DNA of 64,000 nt from Allocoprobacillus sp002160865 (lineage in GTDB: Bacteria; Bacillota_I; Bacilli_A; Erysipelotrichales; Coprobacillaceae): the NCBI RefSeq assembly GCF_042850985.1, contig NZ_AP031415.1:1736001-1800000 (forward strand). Reading direction: 5' to 3'. Below, piece by piece: positions 17,144 to 25,497 of this stretch (position 1 is its first letter; each line of letters opens with the position of its first letter). The notes beneath the pieces were generated by a model that was given only the letters and a program-made list of their open reading frames with translations, did not search any database and was not told where the DNA came from. The position numbers and the translations under genes are program-made.

Positions 17144-18158
17144 AAATGTCCCATTTCATAACTGTTTTGAAATCATTATTTAAATCATCTTCAAAAGCTT
17201 TATGCATATCTTTTATGGATTGAACAACAACTTCTTCTGAGATAATTGTAGAAAGATATTCACAAACATCTGGATAAGTTTCCATTAATTCGACAGATTT
17301 CTTAAAATCATCATAATTGCTGCGACTATTACCTAAAAGTGTCAAACCTTTTTCTAAAACCATTCTTGTATTAATCCCTACCGGTGTTTCACTTACTCCC
17401 ATAAGTGAAATCGTACCTTGAGGCTGAATATAATCAATGATTTGATTGATTGCAGCTTCACTTCCTCGTCCACCAACACACTCAAATGCATGATCAACTT
17501 TTAAGTCACTTGGAATATTATTAATCAAGTATGTATCATCTACAAATGAAAAATAAGCCATCTTATGTTCTTCAACACCAAATACAATAATTTTTGTGTC
17601 AGGATAAGTTTTCTTTAGAACTAATGCAGAAATAAATCCTAAATTTCCATTTCCCCATATACCAATAACATTTTTTCGTTCATTAGAAATTTTTTTAAAA
17701 TTTTCCACCGCATTCATGACAACACTTGTTAATTCAAGCAAAACTGCTACTCTAGGTTCCATTTTAAAAGGTATAATCAAATCCCTACGCATACTTACAA
17801 CATTTTGCATAAAACCATCAAAACCACTGGCTCTAAATTGACTAGAACGTAAATAATTTTCCTTAATGATATCATCTTTCTCCATAGGTGTATTGGGTAT
17901 CATTACTACATTAGTCCCAACTTTATATTCACCCTTTGGATCATAAACAACTTCACCAACTGACTCATGAATCAATGCCATAGGTAATTTTTGCTTCATT
18001 ATCACTCGTCCACGACTTCCAGTATAATATCTTTGATCTGCCGCACAAATAGAAAGATAAGTTGGTCTAACAATAATATTCTCATCATCCATTTTTAAAT
18101 CAACAAAATCTGCACGAATTTGTTTAGGAGCTATTAATCTATACGCTTGATTAATCAT
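17142..18158 (-). CDS. tarJ: Ribulose-5-phosphate reductase (ribitol-5-phosphate forming), TarJ-like
   Basis: A 338-residue zinc alcohol dehydrogenase-like protein. MINQAYRLIAPKQIRADFVD, ICAADQRYYTGSRG (the catalytic metal site region with Cys) and LIHESVGEV resemble TarJ, as does the NAD(P)-binding GIWGNGNLGFISALVLKK and the ECVGGRGSEAAINQIIDYIQPQGTISLMGVSE block. TarJ reduces D-ribulose 5-phosphate to D-ribitol 5-phosphate with NADPH. The gene overlaps tarI by one base (TAATG), the arrangement known for tarIJ pairs, and the pair ends at a strong terminator. Together they supply CDP-ribitol. Confidence 0.9.
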   Translation of the reverse strand: MINQAYRLIAPKQIRADFVDLKMDDENIIVRPTYLSICAADQRYYTGSRGRVIMKQKLPMALIHESVGEVVYDPKGEYKVGTNVVMIPNTPMEKDDIIKENYLRSSQFRASGFDGFMQNVVSMRRDLIIPFKMEPRVAVLLELTSVVMNAVENFKKISNERKNVIGIWGNGNLGFISALVLKKTYPDTKIIVFGVEEHKMAYFSFVDDTYLINNIPSDLKVDHAFECVGGRGSEAAINQIIDYIQPQGTISLMGVSETPVGINTRMVLEKGLTLLGNSRSNYDDFKKSVELMETYPDVCEYLSTIISEEVVVQSIKDMHKAFEDDLNNDFKTVMKWDI

Positions 18159-18865
18159 TATTTGTCACCTTCCACTAAACCATTAGCGACTTTTAAATCA
18201 TGCTGAGTTGTGATTTTCATATTGTAAACTTCACCTCTTACAAGATGAACTGGTGTACCCTTAATAACTAGTGCTTTACATGCATCAGTTAAGATGTTTT
18301 TTTCATCATCTGTTAATGATAAGAATAAATCTTTTAATAATTTGATATTAAATGATTGTGGTGTCTGTCCCTGATACATCTCACTTCTAATTGGAATATC
18401 AGTTATCACTTTTCCATCAACAGAGTGAACAATCGTATCAAAAGCTTCAACAACTGTATCTACAGCACCATATTCCAAAGCACCATCAATATTATCATCA
18501 ATAATTCTCTGTGTTAAAAATGGTCTAACAGCATCATGTGTAATAATGATATCATCATCATTTAATCCTATGTTTTCTTCTATATATCGAATACCATTCA
18601 TAATAGTATCATTACGCGTAGATCCACCTGCAACAACAATAACTTTATCAGATTTGACTTCATACTTTTTTAGTGTATCTTTTGTATAAGACATCCATTG
18701 TTCAGGACAACAAATAAGAATTTTTTCAATTCTTTTATTTAAAATAAACTGCTCAACTGTATGGATAAATATAGGCTTATGTCCTAATTTTAAAAACTGT
18801 TTAGGTAATTCTGTATTACCCATTCTTGTTCCTTTTCCACCAGCTAAAATTTCTGCATAAATCAT
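18158..18865 (-). CDS. tarI: Ribitol-5-phosphate cytidylyltransferase (TarI, IspD superfamily)
   Basis: A 235-residue nucleotidyltransferase forming CDP-ribitol from ribitol 5-phosphate and CTP. MIYAEILAGGKGTRMG is the CTP-binding loop, LPKQFLKLGHKPI the following conserved segment. THDAVRPF and GQTPQSF are the IspD/TarI metal and substrate motifs. The start is placed at ATG 18865, five codons inside the longest frame, because GGAGG lies just upstream and the N-terminus then matches known TarI proteins. IspD is the alternative family member, but the adjacent tarJ and the teichoic acid context decide for TarI. The CDP-ribitol feeds the four polyol-phosphate transferase domains of the locus. 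Confidence 0.92.
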   Translation of the reverse strand: MIYAEILAGGKGTRMGNTELPKQFLKLGHKPIFIHTVEQFILNKRIEKILICCPEQWMSYTKDTLKKYEVKSDKVIVVAGGSTRNDTIMNGIRYIEENIGLNDDDIIITHDAVRPFLTQRIIDDNIDGALEYGAVDTVVEAFDTIVHSVDGKVITDIPIRSEMYQGQTPQSFNIKLLKDLFLSLTDDEKNILTDACKALVIKGTPVHLVRGEVYNMKITTQHDLKVANGLVEGDK

Positions 18866-18899
18866 ATTTTTTTCCTCCATTTAGTACAACACATTTCAT

Positions 18900-18928
18900 A
18901 TTTTAACCTTTAAACTATTTAAAGTCAA
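18900..18928 (-). promoter_or_regulatory. Promoter of tarIJ
   Basis: On the minus strand TTGACT (18928-18923), a 17-bp spacer and TAAAAT (18905-18900), about 35 bases before the tarI ATG. Inverted arms TTAACCTT (18903-18910) and AAGGTTAA (18953-18960) bracket the promoter and could bind a regulator or loop. Confidence 0.6.
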
Positions 18929-18978
18929 TCACTATTAAAAATATATTAAATTAAGGTTAAGCACATATTAATTTATAT

Positions 18979-21102
18979 TCATTTTATACGTATATGCCTT
19001 TTAATGTATTTAATCCAAGTAGAAGGTTTTAATCGATTAATTGATTTTTTTAATTGCTTGTTTTCTGTTCGTAATTCTTTAATGATTAACCCACGTTCAT
19101 ATTTTTCATCAAATGTTTGCTGTAATCTTTGTTGTTTAAATATAAGTTCACTTTTCACATAACCAGGTGTACTTACTAAAATTCTAAAATCATTTTTTTC
19201 AGTAAAATCCAATCCAAGATATGAACTTTTCTCTGCATCATCTAAACGTGCAAATATATCTCTTGCATTTGTTAGTATGCGTAATAACCAATCAAATATT
19301 ATTTGATTTTCACTTTTATATATCCAATCTAAATCTTGAATAAATTGATAAACATCTTTAAAAGCAATATAATACCCATAAACATTTTGAAAGTTTTCTT
19401 TTTTTGTCATTATAGAATTTTCACGATATCTTCGATGAAAATAATCCTTATGTATATAACCGACTTTTTTAGCAGTTATTAAATTAATTGTTGTAAAGGC
19501 ATTATCTTCATGTAGAACTCCTTCATGGAAAAGAACATGTTGATTTAATATATGTTGTCGTTTATTGAATTGTAGACAAGCAGAAACCCTATATTCATCA
19601 TTTTCATTCATCTTTCTAAAAAGTTCTATACCCATACATACTTTTGGATATGAGAACTTTCTATGATATTGGTCAAGAATTTTTTCGTTTAGTTTAAAAT
19701 CATCAGCAAAGCAAGATGCATCAAAGTACACAGAATCCAAATTTTCTTTCATTGAAAAATCATATAATTCTTTTAAAGCATTATAGTCAAGAATATCATC
19801 ACTGTCCATGAAATAAACATATTCACCTTTTGCTTCCTTAAATCCGTGATTTCTAGATGCAGATAACCCCATATTTCTTTGTACAAGCATCGTTATTCTA
19901 TCATCATAAGTTGCATATGACTCAACAATTTTTTGACAATGATCTGGTGAACCATCAATAACACAAATAATCTCAATGTTCTTCAATGATTGATTAACAA
20001 TACTTTCCAGACATGCAGGTAAATATTTTTCTACATCATATATAGGAATAATAACTGATACAAAGGGTTGTTGATGTAAATCTGCTTTAATAGTAACTTC
20101 ATATTCATCACAAATCTGTTTATTCTTCTCCATAATTTGATACTCTTTATATATACAATTATATCCCCTAACACTATTATAATCACGTTTATTTAAGTAA
20201 AAGTCTTCTGGATAATTTAAGAGATTCATATCTGAAAACTTGTTGTCTTGTAATGCATAGATAATTTCTTTTTTGACCTTCTCATCATGAATTGAATTCA
20301 TACAATATACTGTAGATGATAATGCTACCTTTACAAAAGAACGTTCTACTTCATGATAAATTCCTCTTTTGTTCAATTCATCATAAATAGCTCTATAGGC
20401 ATCAATAAAACATAACGGATTTTTTTCTTTATGGCTTTGTGTATTTTGAAGTAACCCTATACGATAATTAACAAGTTTAGTATCAATCCATGTAATTCTA
20501 TCAGCAATAGCCATTGCACTTATTGTAAAATAAGCATCATTTGTATTTGCTAAATTTTGAAAAAGCAATTTTTCTTCTAAGATAAATTTTTTTAAAAAAC
20601 ATTTTGTCCAGGGAGCCGGATTAGATAGAGTCAATATATCATCTGGAAAATCATGTCTATTAAATATTTCTTTATCTTTTAGTATTTCATTACGTAAATA
20701 ATAAGTAACTTCATCATACTCCTTTGTTAATTGATGATATTTTCTGGCATCAAACAAAATAATTTGTGCTTGTGTCTTTTTCCCTTGCTCATATATTTTC
20801 TCTAACATATCTTTCTCAAAAAAGTCATCAGCGTCTAAAAATAATAAGTATTCTCCTTTCGCACAAGATATTCCTTTATTTCTAGCAGTTCCAGCGAACT
20901 GATGTTGCTGATTTAAAACCGTGATTCGTGTATCAAGAAGTTGATATTTTTTTAAAATATCTAATGAATTGTCACTTGAACCATCATCAATACAAATGAT
21001 TTCAAATTCTGTAAAAGTTTGTCTTAATAAACTATCTAAACATTCTTTCAAATAATCTTCAACATTATAGACTGGAATAATAATTGATATTTTTACATCC
21101 AT
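18979..21102 (-). CDS. Tandem-domain GT2 glycosyltransferase
   Basis: A 707-residue protein with two complete GT2 domains. Domain 1 (about 3-320): KISIIIPVYNVEDYL, EIICIDDGSSDNS, GTARNKGISCAKGEYLLFLDADD, NDAYFTISA. Domain 2 (about 345-700): VSVIIPIYDVEKYL, EIICVIDGSPDHC, GLSASRNHGFKEAKGEYVYFMDSDD. The second domain has IDGSPD in place of the usual DDGSTD but keeps the DSDD metal site. The basic C-terminus (KHIRIK) and a short predicted coiled region (ENKQLKKSINRLK) may mediate membrane binding. The start is ATG 21102, 7 bases after AAGGAG. Two linked domains suggest processive or alternating sugar addition. Domain 1 resembles the single-domain enzymes at 4201-5316 and 6388-7503. Confidence 0.88.
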   Translation of the reverse strand: MDVKISIIIPVYNVEDYLKECLDSLLRQTFTEFEIICIDDGSSDNSLDILKKYQLLDTRITVLNQQHQFAGTARNKGISCAKGEYLLFLDADDFFEKDMLEKIYEQGKKTQAQIILFDARKYHQLTKEYDEVTYYLRNEILKDKEIFNRHDFPDDILTLSNPAPWTKCFLKKFILEEKLLFQNLANTNDAYFTISAMAIADRITWIDTKLVNYRIGLLQNTQSHKEKNPLCFIDAYRAIYDELNKRGIYHEVERSFVKVALSSTVYCMNSIHDEKVKKEIIYALQDNKFSDMNLLNYPEDFYLNKRDYNSVRGYNCIYKEYQIMEKNKQICDEYEVTIKADLHQQPFVSVIIPIYDVEKYLPACLESIVNQSLKNIEIICVIDGSPDHCQKIVESYATYDDRITMLVQRNMGLSASRNHGFKEAKGEYVYFMDSDDILDYNALKELYDFSMKENLDSVYFDASCFADDFKLNEKILDQYHRKFSYPKVCMGIELFRKMNENDEYRVSACLQFNKRQHILNQHVLFHEGVLHEDNAFTTINLITAKKVGYIHKDYFHRRYRENSIMTKKENFQNVYGYYIAFKDVYQFIQDLDWIYKSENQIIFDWLLRILTNARDIFARLDDAEKSSYLGLDFTEKNDFRILVSTPGYVKSELIFKQQRLQQTFDEKYERGLIIKELRTENKQLKKSINRLKPSTWIKYIKRHIRIK

Positions 21103-21182
21103 TTGCATACTCCTTTCCTACTATCTAAAATAAATATTCTATATGAACTTATCATTAAACAAATGTTAATACAATATTAAAA

Positions 21183-21210
21183 AAACCTCAGTACGTCAGT
21201 ACTAAGGTTT
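21183..21210 (-). terminator. Intrinsic terminator after the tagGH-type exporter
   Basis: Arms AAACCTCAGTAC and GTACTAAGGTTT (one mismatch) enclose a GTCA loop. The minus strand continues TTTTTTTAAT. It overlaps the stop of the ATPase gene. Confidence 0.88.
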
Positions 21211-22021
21211 ATAAATGAAAAATACGATCAAAAAGACTAGGTTTATAATCTTTTAATAATCTTTTATTAAATTTATCATCACGTTCTTTTTTCTTATCTC
21301 CATTTGACAATGCATTGTAGTAATCGACATATTCAGCATAATGGTCACAAACCTCATCAATATCACCATACTCTCTTAACATTCCACCCTCAATCCACAT
21401 TGCTTTATTACAAAATGAGCGAACTTGTGGCAATGTATGTGATATAAAGATAATAGTCTTTCCCTCGTCTTTTAAATCATTCATACGATTAATACATTTT
21501 TGGGCAAATCCTTTATCCCCTACAGATAAAGCTTCATCAACAATTAAAATATCCGGATCCAAACATAAATTAATAGAAAAACCTAATCTAGACTTCATAC
21601 CACTAGAATATTTTTTTACAGGCTGATATAAGAAATCACCAATTTCTGCAAATGCTATGACTCCATCTTTAATCTCTTGAATCCTTTTCTTAGAAAGTCC
21701 TAATAAAGCTCCTTTTAATTCTATATTTTCCATACCAGTTAATTGCATATTTAAGCCTGTATTAATGGCAATTAATGATTGTTCACCATTGACAATCATT
21801 TCTCCTTCATCAATTTCACTAATACCTGCCAGAATAATTGACATTGTTGATTTACCAGAACCATTAGTTCCCAAAACGCCTACAACTTCCCCTTTCGGTA
21901 TTTTAAAATTAATATCTTTCAAAGCATAAAATCTCTGGTCTTCTTTATGTTTTTTATCTTTAGATTTTAAAGTGTATATTTTAGATACATGATTAAATTC
22001 TATTGCATATTCTTGATTCAT
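21209..22021 (-). CDS. tagH: Teichoic-acid-type ABC exporter, ATP-binding subunit (TagH/TarH)
   Basis: A 270-residue ABC ATPase of the polysaccharide/teichoic acid export class. Walker A is GTNGSGKST (51-59), the Q-loop region NTGLNMQLTGMENI is typical of the polysaccharide export (Wzt/TagH) group, the signature is KYSSGMKSRLGFSI, and Walker B is PDILIVDEAL, followed by the H-loop ISHTL. It lacks the long extra C-terminal domain found in Bacillus TagH; only about 40 residues follow the ATPase domain. It lies 10 bp after the permease gene. With it, it would flip the undecaprenyl-linked polymer to the outer face. Confidence 0.92.
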   Translation of the reverse strand: MNQEYAIEFNHVSKIYTLKSKDKKHKEDQRFYALKDINFKIPKGEVVGVLGTNGSGKSTMSIILAGISEIDEGEMIVNGEQSLIAINTGLNMQLTGMENIELKGALLGLSKKRIQEIKDGVIAFAEIGDFLYQPVKKYSSGMKSRLGFSINLCLDPDILIVDEALSVGDKGFAQKCINRMNDLKDEGKTIIFISHTLPQVRSFCNKAMWIEGGMLREYGDIDEVCDHYAEYVDYYNALSNGDKKKERDDKFNKRLLKDYKPSLFDRIFHL

Positions 22022-22031
22022 CTTAACACCT

Positions 22032-22844
22032 CTACATCAAATCAATAAACTTATGTTTAAACTTATACATCATATAACTTCCTACAATAAGAAGCAAGAT
22101 TGTAATACCCCAGAAAATTAATCCTTGATATCCAAACGATAACAATCCTTGATGAAAGAAAAAGCAATCTCGATATCCCTGTACAATATAATCAATAGGA
22201 TTAAACTTCATTAACACCGACAGAATTCTATGTCCATCTAGTTTATGAGGGCTCCATAAAACTGGTGTTAAATAGAGTAATAAACGCATACAAGCTAAAA
22301 TCAATTTTCGTGTATCTCTAGCTAACATATTTAAAACTGATGTTGTCATTGATAAAGAAATAGAAAAAATAACTGCGCAGAATAAATAATATAATAATCC
22401 AAACCAGTGAATATTTGGATAAAATCCAAATATTAAAAATAAAACAACTAAGATAATCATCAAACAAAGATGATTAAACAATTCTTTCATTACAACTGTT
22501 GCAGGTAAAATACTCACAGGAAATTTCATTTTTGTAATAACATCTCTTTTAGCATACACTGCATTACAGCCATTTGTAATACATGGAGAGATAAAAAACC
22601 AGACAACAATACCACCAAGTAACCAACATAAATATGGAATACCATCTTCATCTGAACGTCCTGGTAAAATAACTCCGAATACTAACCAATAAGTTAAAAC
22701 TTGAATAGTTGGATTAGCAAAGTTCCAGAATAATCCCAATTTAGAATCCCTCATATCTGCTAATATTTCATATTTAGCAATTGAATATATTCTAAATAAG
22801 TTTGTAAAATTTTCTTTTAAGACATATCTCAAACTCTTGAACAT
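22032..22844 (-). CDS. tagG: Teichoic-acid-type ABC exporter, permease subunit (TagG/TarG)
   Basis: A 270-residue ABC-2 type permease with six membrane segments. Residues about 10-40 (YSIAKYEILADMRDSKLGLFWNFANP) give the amphipathic N-terminal helix of TagG/Wzm proteins, and LTPVLWSP and FNPIDYIVQGYRDC are the conserved re-entrant and periplasmic-side blocks. The start is ATG 22844, directly after AAGGAGG and a 6-base spacer; the longer frame would overlap it. The pair tagG-tagH follows its own promoter, immediately after the pyrE terminator. Confidence 0.92.
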   Translation of the reverse strand: MFKSLRYVLKENFTNLFRIYSIAKYEILADMRDSKLGLFWNFANPTIQVLTYWLVFGVILPGRSDEDGIPYLCWLLGGIVVWFFISPCITNGCNAVYAKRDVITKMKFPVSILPATVVMKELFNHLCLMIILVVLFLIFGFYPNIHWFGLLYYLFCAVIFSISLSMTTSVLNMLARDTRKLILACMRLLLYLTPVLWSPHKLDGHRILSVLMKFNPIDYIVQGYRDCFFFHQGLLSFGYQGLIFWGITILLLIVGSYMMYKFKHKFIDLM

Positions 22845-22878
22845 ATGTATCCTCCTTAAGACTCTCATAACCTCTATA

Positions 22879-22907
22879 GTTATACATTAAAAAGGGAGAA
22901 ATTGCAA
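22879..22907 (-). promoter_or_regulatory. Promoter of tagGH, embedded in the pyr terminator
   Basis: On the minus strand TTGCAA (22907-22902), a 17-bp spacer and TATAAC (22884-22879), about 35 bases before the tagG ATG. The -35 hexamer lies in the loop of the preceding terminator hairpin, so the end of one operon and the start of the next share sequence. Confidence 0.5.
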
Positions 22908-22933
22908 CATTAATTACATTTCATCCCCTTTTT
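22889..22933 (-). terminator. Terminator of the pyrFE operon
   Basis: Outer arms AAAAAGGG / CCCTTTTT with an inner GAAAT / ATTTC pairing on the minus strand. The downstream arm ends in the T run. It lies 17 bases after the pyrE stop. Confidence 0.65.
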
Positions 22934-22949
22934 ATCCTATTTTTTAACT

Positions 22950-23585
22950 TTACTTGCTCATCCAAGATTCATCATGAGGATCTTTTTTCCATGCTTTCAA
23001 TTTTTCTAAATCAGCAGCTTCAATATACTCATGTTCAACTGCAACTTGAATTAAAGTATCATAGTTTGTAAGTGTATAAAAACTGCAATCCTTAGCAGCA
23101 AAGTTTTTCGCTGAATCTTCTAATCCATATGTAAAGATAGCAACCATTCCTAAAACTTCGCAGCCTGCTTCTCTTAAAGCATCTACACATTCTAATGATG
23201 AGCCACCTGTTGAAATCAAATCTTCAACAACTACAACTTTCATTCCCGGTTTCACTAATCCTTCAATACGATTATTTCTTCCATGTGATTTGGCTCCACC
23301 ACGAACATATCCCATTGGTAAATCTAAAATGTCAGCCGCTAAAGCCGCATGTGCAATTCCGGCAGTCGCTGTTCCCATTAAACATTCACATTCTGGATAG
23401 TTTTCTTTAATAAGTTTTGCTAATCCTTGTTCAATATCTTTTCTGACTTCAGGATAAGATAATGTCAAACGATTATCACAATAAATAGGTGATTTAATAC
23501 CTGATGCCCAAGTAAAAGGCTCATTTGGTCTTAAAAAGACTGCTTGAATACTTAATAAATCTTTTGCTATAGTTTTTTCCATCAT
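22950..23585 (-). CDS. pyrE: Orotate phosphoribosyltransferase
   Basis: The 211-residue product joins orotate to PRPP, giving orotidine 5'-phosphate in de novo UMP synthesis. The PRPP-binding motif VVVVEDLISTGGSS occupies residues 117-130. Other family landmarks are FTWASGIKSPIYCDNR near the N-terminus, GTATAGIAHAALAA and the flexible catalytic loop RGGAKSHGRNNRIEG. AAGGAG precedes the ATG by 8 bases, within 3 bp of the pyrF stop, so the two genes form an operon for the last two steps of the pathway. The other pyr genes are not in the window. Confidence 0.97.
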   Translation of the reverse strand: MMEKTIAKDLLSIQAVFLRPNEPFTWASGIKSPIYCDNRLTLSYPEVRKDIEQGLAKLIKENYPECECLMGTATAGIAHAALAADILDLPMGYVRGGAKSHGRNNRIEGLVKPGMKVVVVEDLISTGGSSLECVDALREAGCEVLGMVAIFTYGLEDSAKNFAAKDCSFYTLTNYDTLIQVAVEHEYIEAADLEKLKAWKKDPHDESWMSK

Positions 23586-23588
23586 TTT

Positions 23589-24299
23589 CTACTCTCCTTG
23601 AAATTGTTTATAAACTTCTTTATATGTTGCTACTGGATCAGCAGCGTTTGTAATTGTTCTTCCTACAACGATATAACTTGATGTTAATTCTCTTGCCATA
23701 GCTGGTGTTGTGACACGTTTTTGATCATTCACACTATCACTTGCAAGACGGATACCCGGTGTCACTGTTAAAAAGTCCATTCCTAAATTTTCATGAATAA
23801 TCTTTGATTCTAAAGGTGAACAGACAACACCATCTAATCCAGCTTCTTTCGCATTTTGTGCCCATTTTAAAACAACCTTTTCTAATGGTTCATGAATCAA
23901 AAGTTCATCATCTAAAACTTTTTGGTCCAATGAAGTTAAACATGTCACAGCAATACATAAAGGTCGTTTTCCTCCATTAGCTCCTTCATTTAAACCATCA
24001 ATTGCTGCTTTCATCATCGCAATGCTTCCTGAAGCATGAACATTAACCATATCTACATCTAATTTTGCTAATTGTTTCATCGCACTTTTGACAGTATTAG
24101 GAATGTCATGTAATTTTAAATCAAGAAATATTTTATGTCCTTTTTCTTTAATCATTTTAATCATTTCAATACCTTCACCATAAAATAATTCCATCCCAAT
24201 TTTGACATACAATTTTTCATCTTCAAACTTATCTAAGAAATCTTTAACATCTTGCTTTGTTTGAAAATCTAATGCAATACAAATTCTACTATCGTTCAT
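23589..24299 (-). CDS. pyrF: Orotidine 5'-phosphate decarboxylase
   Basis: A 236-residue TIM-barrel decarboxylase making UMP from OMP. RICIALDFQ opens the barrel; the catalytic D-K-D array is in FLDLKLHDIPNT (D60, K62, D65), followed by NVHASG, the VTPGIRL phosphate loop and YIVVGRTIT. The start is ATG 24299 after GGAGGAG; the longer frame upstream overlaps that site and does not fit the family N-terminus. It precedes pyrE by 3 bp. Confidence 0.97.
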   Translation of the reverse strand: MNDSRICIALDFQTKQDVKDFLDKFEDEKLYVKIGMELFYGEGIEMIKMIKEKGHKIFLDLKLHDIPNTVKSAMKQLAKLDVDMVNVHASGSIAMMKAAIDGLNEGANGGKRPLCIAVTCLTSLDQKVLDDELLIHEPLEKVVLKWAQNAKEAGLDGVVCSPLESKIIHENLGMDFLTVTPGIRLASDSVNDQKRVTTPAMARELTSSYIVVGRTITNAADPVATYKEVYKQFQGE

Positions 24300-24327
24300 A
24301 ATTCTCCTCCAAGACATATTTTTATAT

Positions 24328-24336
24328 ATTATAGCA
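24328..24336 (-). promoter_or_regulatory. Extended -10 promoter element of pyrFE
   Basis: Minus-strand TGCTATAAT (24336-24328), an extended -10, about 30 bases before the pyrF ATG. No good -35 is seen. No PyrR-type attenuator hairpins fit in the short leader. Confidence 0.5.
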
Positions 24337-24380
24337 CAATATATAGATGTTAAAATAGACTTTTTTACATTTCATGAAGT

Positions 24381-25340
24381 TTAATTGATCATTTCAATAT
24401 AATCATAATAATCTTGATCCCACATCTTCTGACTTTCTTGACTTATTGTTTGATTCTCTATTAAGTTATGTTCCTTTAAATACTCTCCTATATAAGCTGT
24501 TACTTTTTGTGCCCCATAATCATTAAGATGCATTCCTTCATCCCTTGTGTCTTTTTTCCAATTAATTAACTGATTATTTAAATTCAAATCCAAAAATGGA
24601 ACACCCACTTCTTTTGATAAATCCATGATTGTATTATGTTTCTCCATCGTCCATGATCTCGCTGATGGAATCGTTATTAATAATAAAGGAATTTGCTTTT
24701 CTTTTAATAAACTCACAATTTTATAAAATATTTCTTGTCTATGTGGTTTTATATTAGCTCTTTTGATTGTTTTGATCATAAAATTTTTATTTTGCTTTCT
24801 TGCTTTTACTTTTGTTTTATATAAATAACCCTTTGTAGCCATCCTTGAAAGATAGTTATAATCATAATTATCATAGTTTTTAAATGATTGAGCTGAATAT
24901 TTCTTCCAATTTGTATAATTTCTAGCTATAGGAAATAGATTCATCGGTGCATATTTTTGAGCTTTTTCATCATTAAAATCCTTTCCTGTAAACATTTCAT
25001 CCATCTCCCATATAATTAATTGGGGGTGTTGAAACTCTAAAACATTTTTTAAAATATAATAAGCACGATTAGGATCTTGACTTGGTTCAGCAGCCACAAA
25101 AGACGTTATTTTATATTCATGCCACAATTGTAATGGATTAAAACCACTATATAAATTACTATTTCCAATAGCAATAACTGATAATTCATCATCAATCTTT
25201 CTTTTCGACTGTTCATTGACTTGATTTTGCATTCTTTGTAATTGTTTTTCTTCTTTTTTTTCTTGATAAAATCGATAACATCCGTAAATCGTAGATATCA
25301 TTACCATAAATATTAAAAATATCTTTAAAAATTTTTTCAA
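24381..25340 (-). CDS. SGNH/GDSL-hydrolase-like exported protein
   Basis: A 319-residue protein with an N-terminal signal sequence (residues 1-21) ending IYGC, which could be a lipobox. The rest appears extracytoplasmic. Residue block AIGNSNLYSGF resembles SGNH block I (GNS for GDS). The C-terminal DEGMHLNDYGA resembles block V, with Asp and His in DxxxH spacing (usually DxxH). Related cell-wall proteins (DltD, AlgX/PatB type) transfer acyl groups or hydrolyse esters. The start is TTG 25340, 7 bases after GGTGA. It reads divergently from the flippase gene and lies upstream of pyrF. Role is unproven; surface polymer acylation is a reasonable guess given the nearby acyltransferases. Confidence 0.65.
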   Translation of the reverse strand: MKKFLKIFLIFMVMISTIYGCYRFYQEKKEEKQLQRMQNQVNEQSKRKIDDELSVIAIGNSNLYSGFNPLQLWHEYKITSFVAAEPSQDPNRAYYILKNVLEFQHPQLIIWEMDEMFTGKDFNDEKAQKYAPMNLFPIARNYTNWKKYSAQSFKNYDNYDYNYLSRMATKGYLYKTKVKARKQNKNFMIKTIKRANIKPHRQEIFYKIVSLLKEKQIPLLLITIPSARSWTMEKHNTIMDLSKEVGVPFLDLNLNNQLINWKKDTRDEGMHLNDYGAQKVTAYIGEYLKEHNLIENQTISQESQKMWDQDYYDYIEMIN

Positions 25341-25436
25341 TACTTTTTCACCATTCCTTTCACTATCAGTATATTATACAATCAATGTGTAAAACCTATG
25401 AAAAAAATCATTTTATGTATAAATATATAAGTTTTT

Positions 25437-25464
25437 TTGCAATTATTGGAATTAATGTTATAAT
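25437..25464 (+). promoter_or_regulatory. Promoter of the MurJ/SpoVB-like flippase gene
   Basis: TTGCAA (25437-25442), a 16-bp spacer and TATAAT (25459-25464), about 33 bases before the ATG at 25498. A GTGAGG ribosome site follows. Confidence 0.65.
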
Positions 25465-25497
25465 AAACAAAGAATTACTGGAAAGTGAGGTTTACCC

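Noticed and set aside
18158..18865. IspD (MEP isoprenoid pathway) instead of TarI
   Set aside because: The families are alike, but the one-base overlap with tarJ, the MIYAEILAGG start and the surrounding teichoic genes favour TarI.
24300..24380. PyrR attenuator before pyrFE
   Set aside because: The leader from the extended -10 to the ATG is only about 30 bases and shows no anti-terminator or terminator hairpins.
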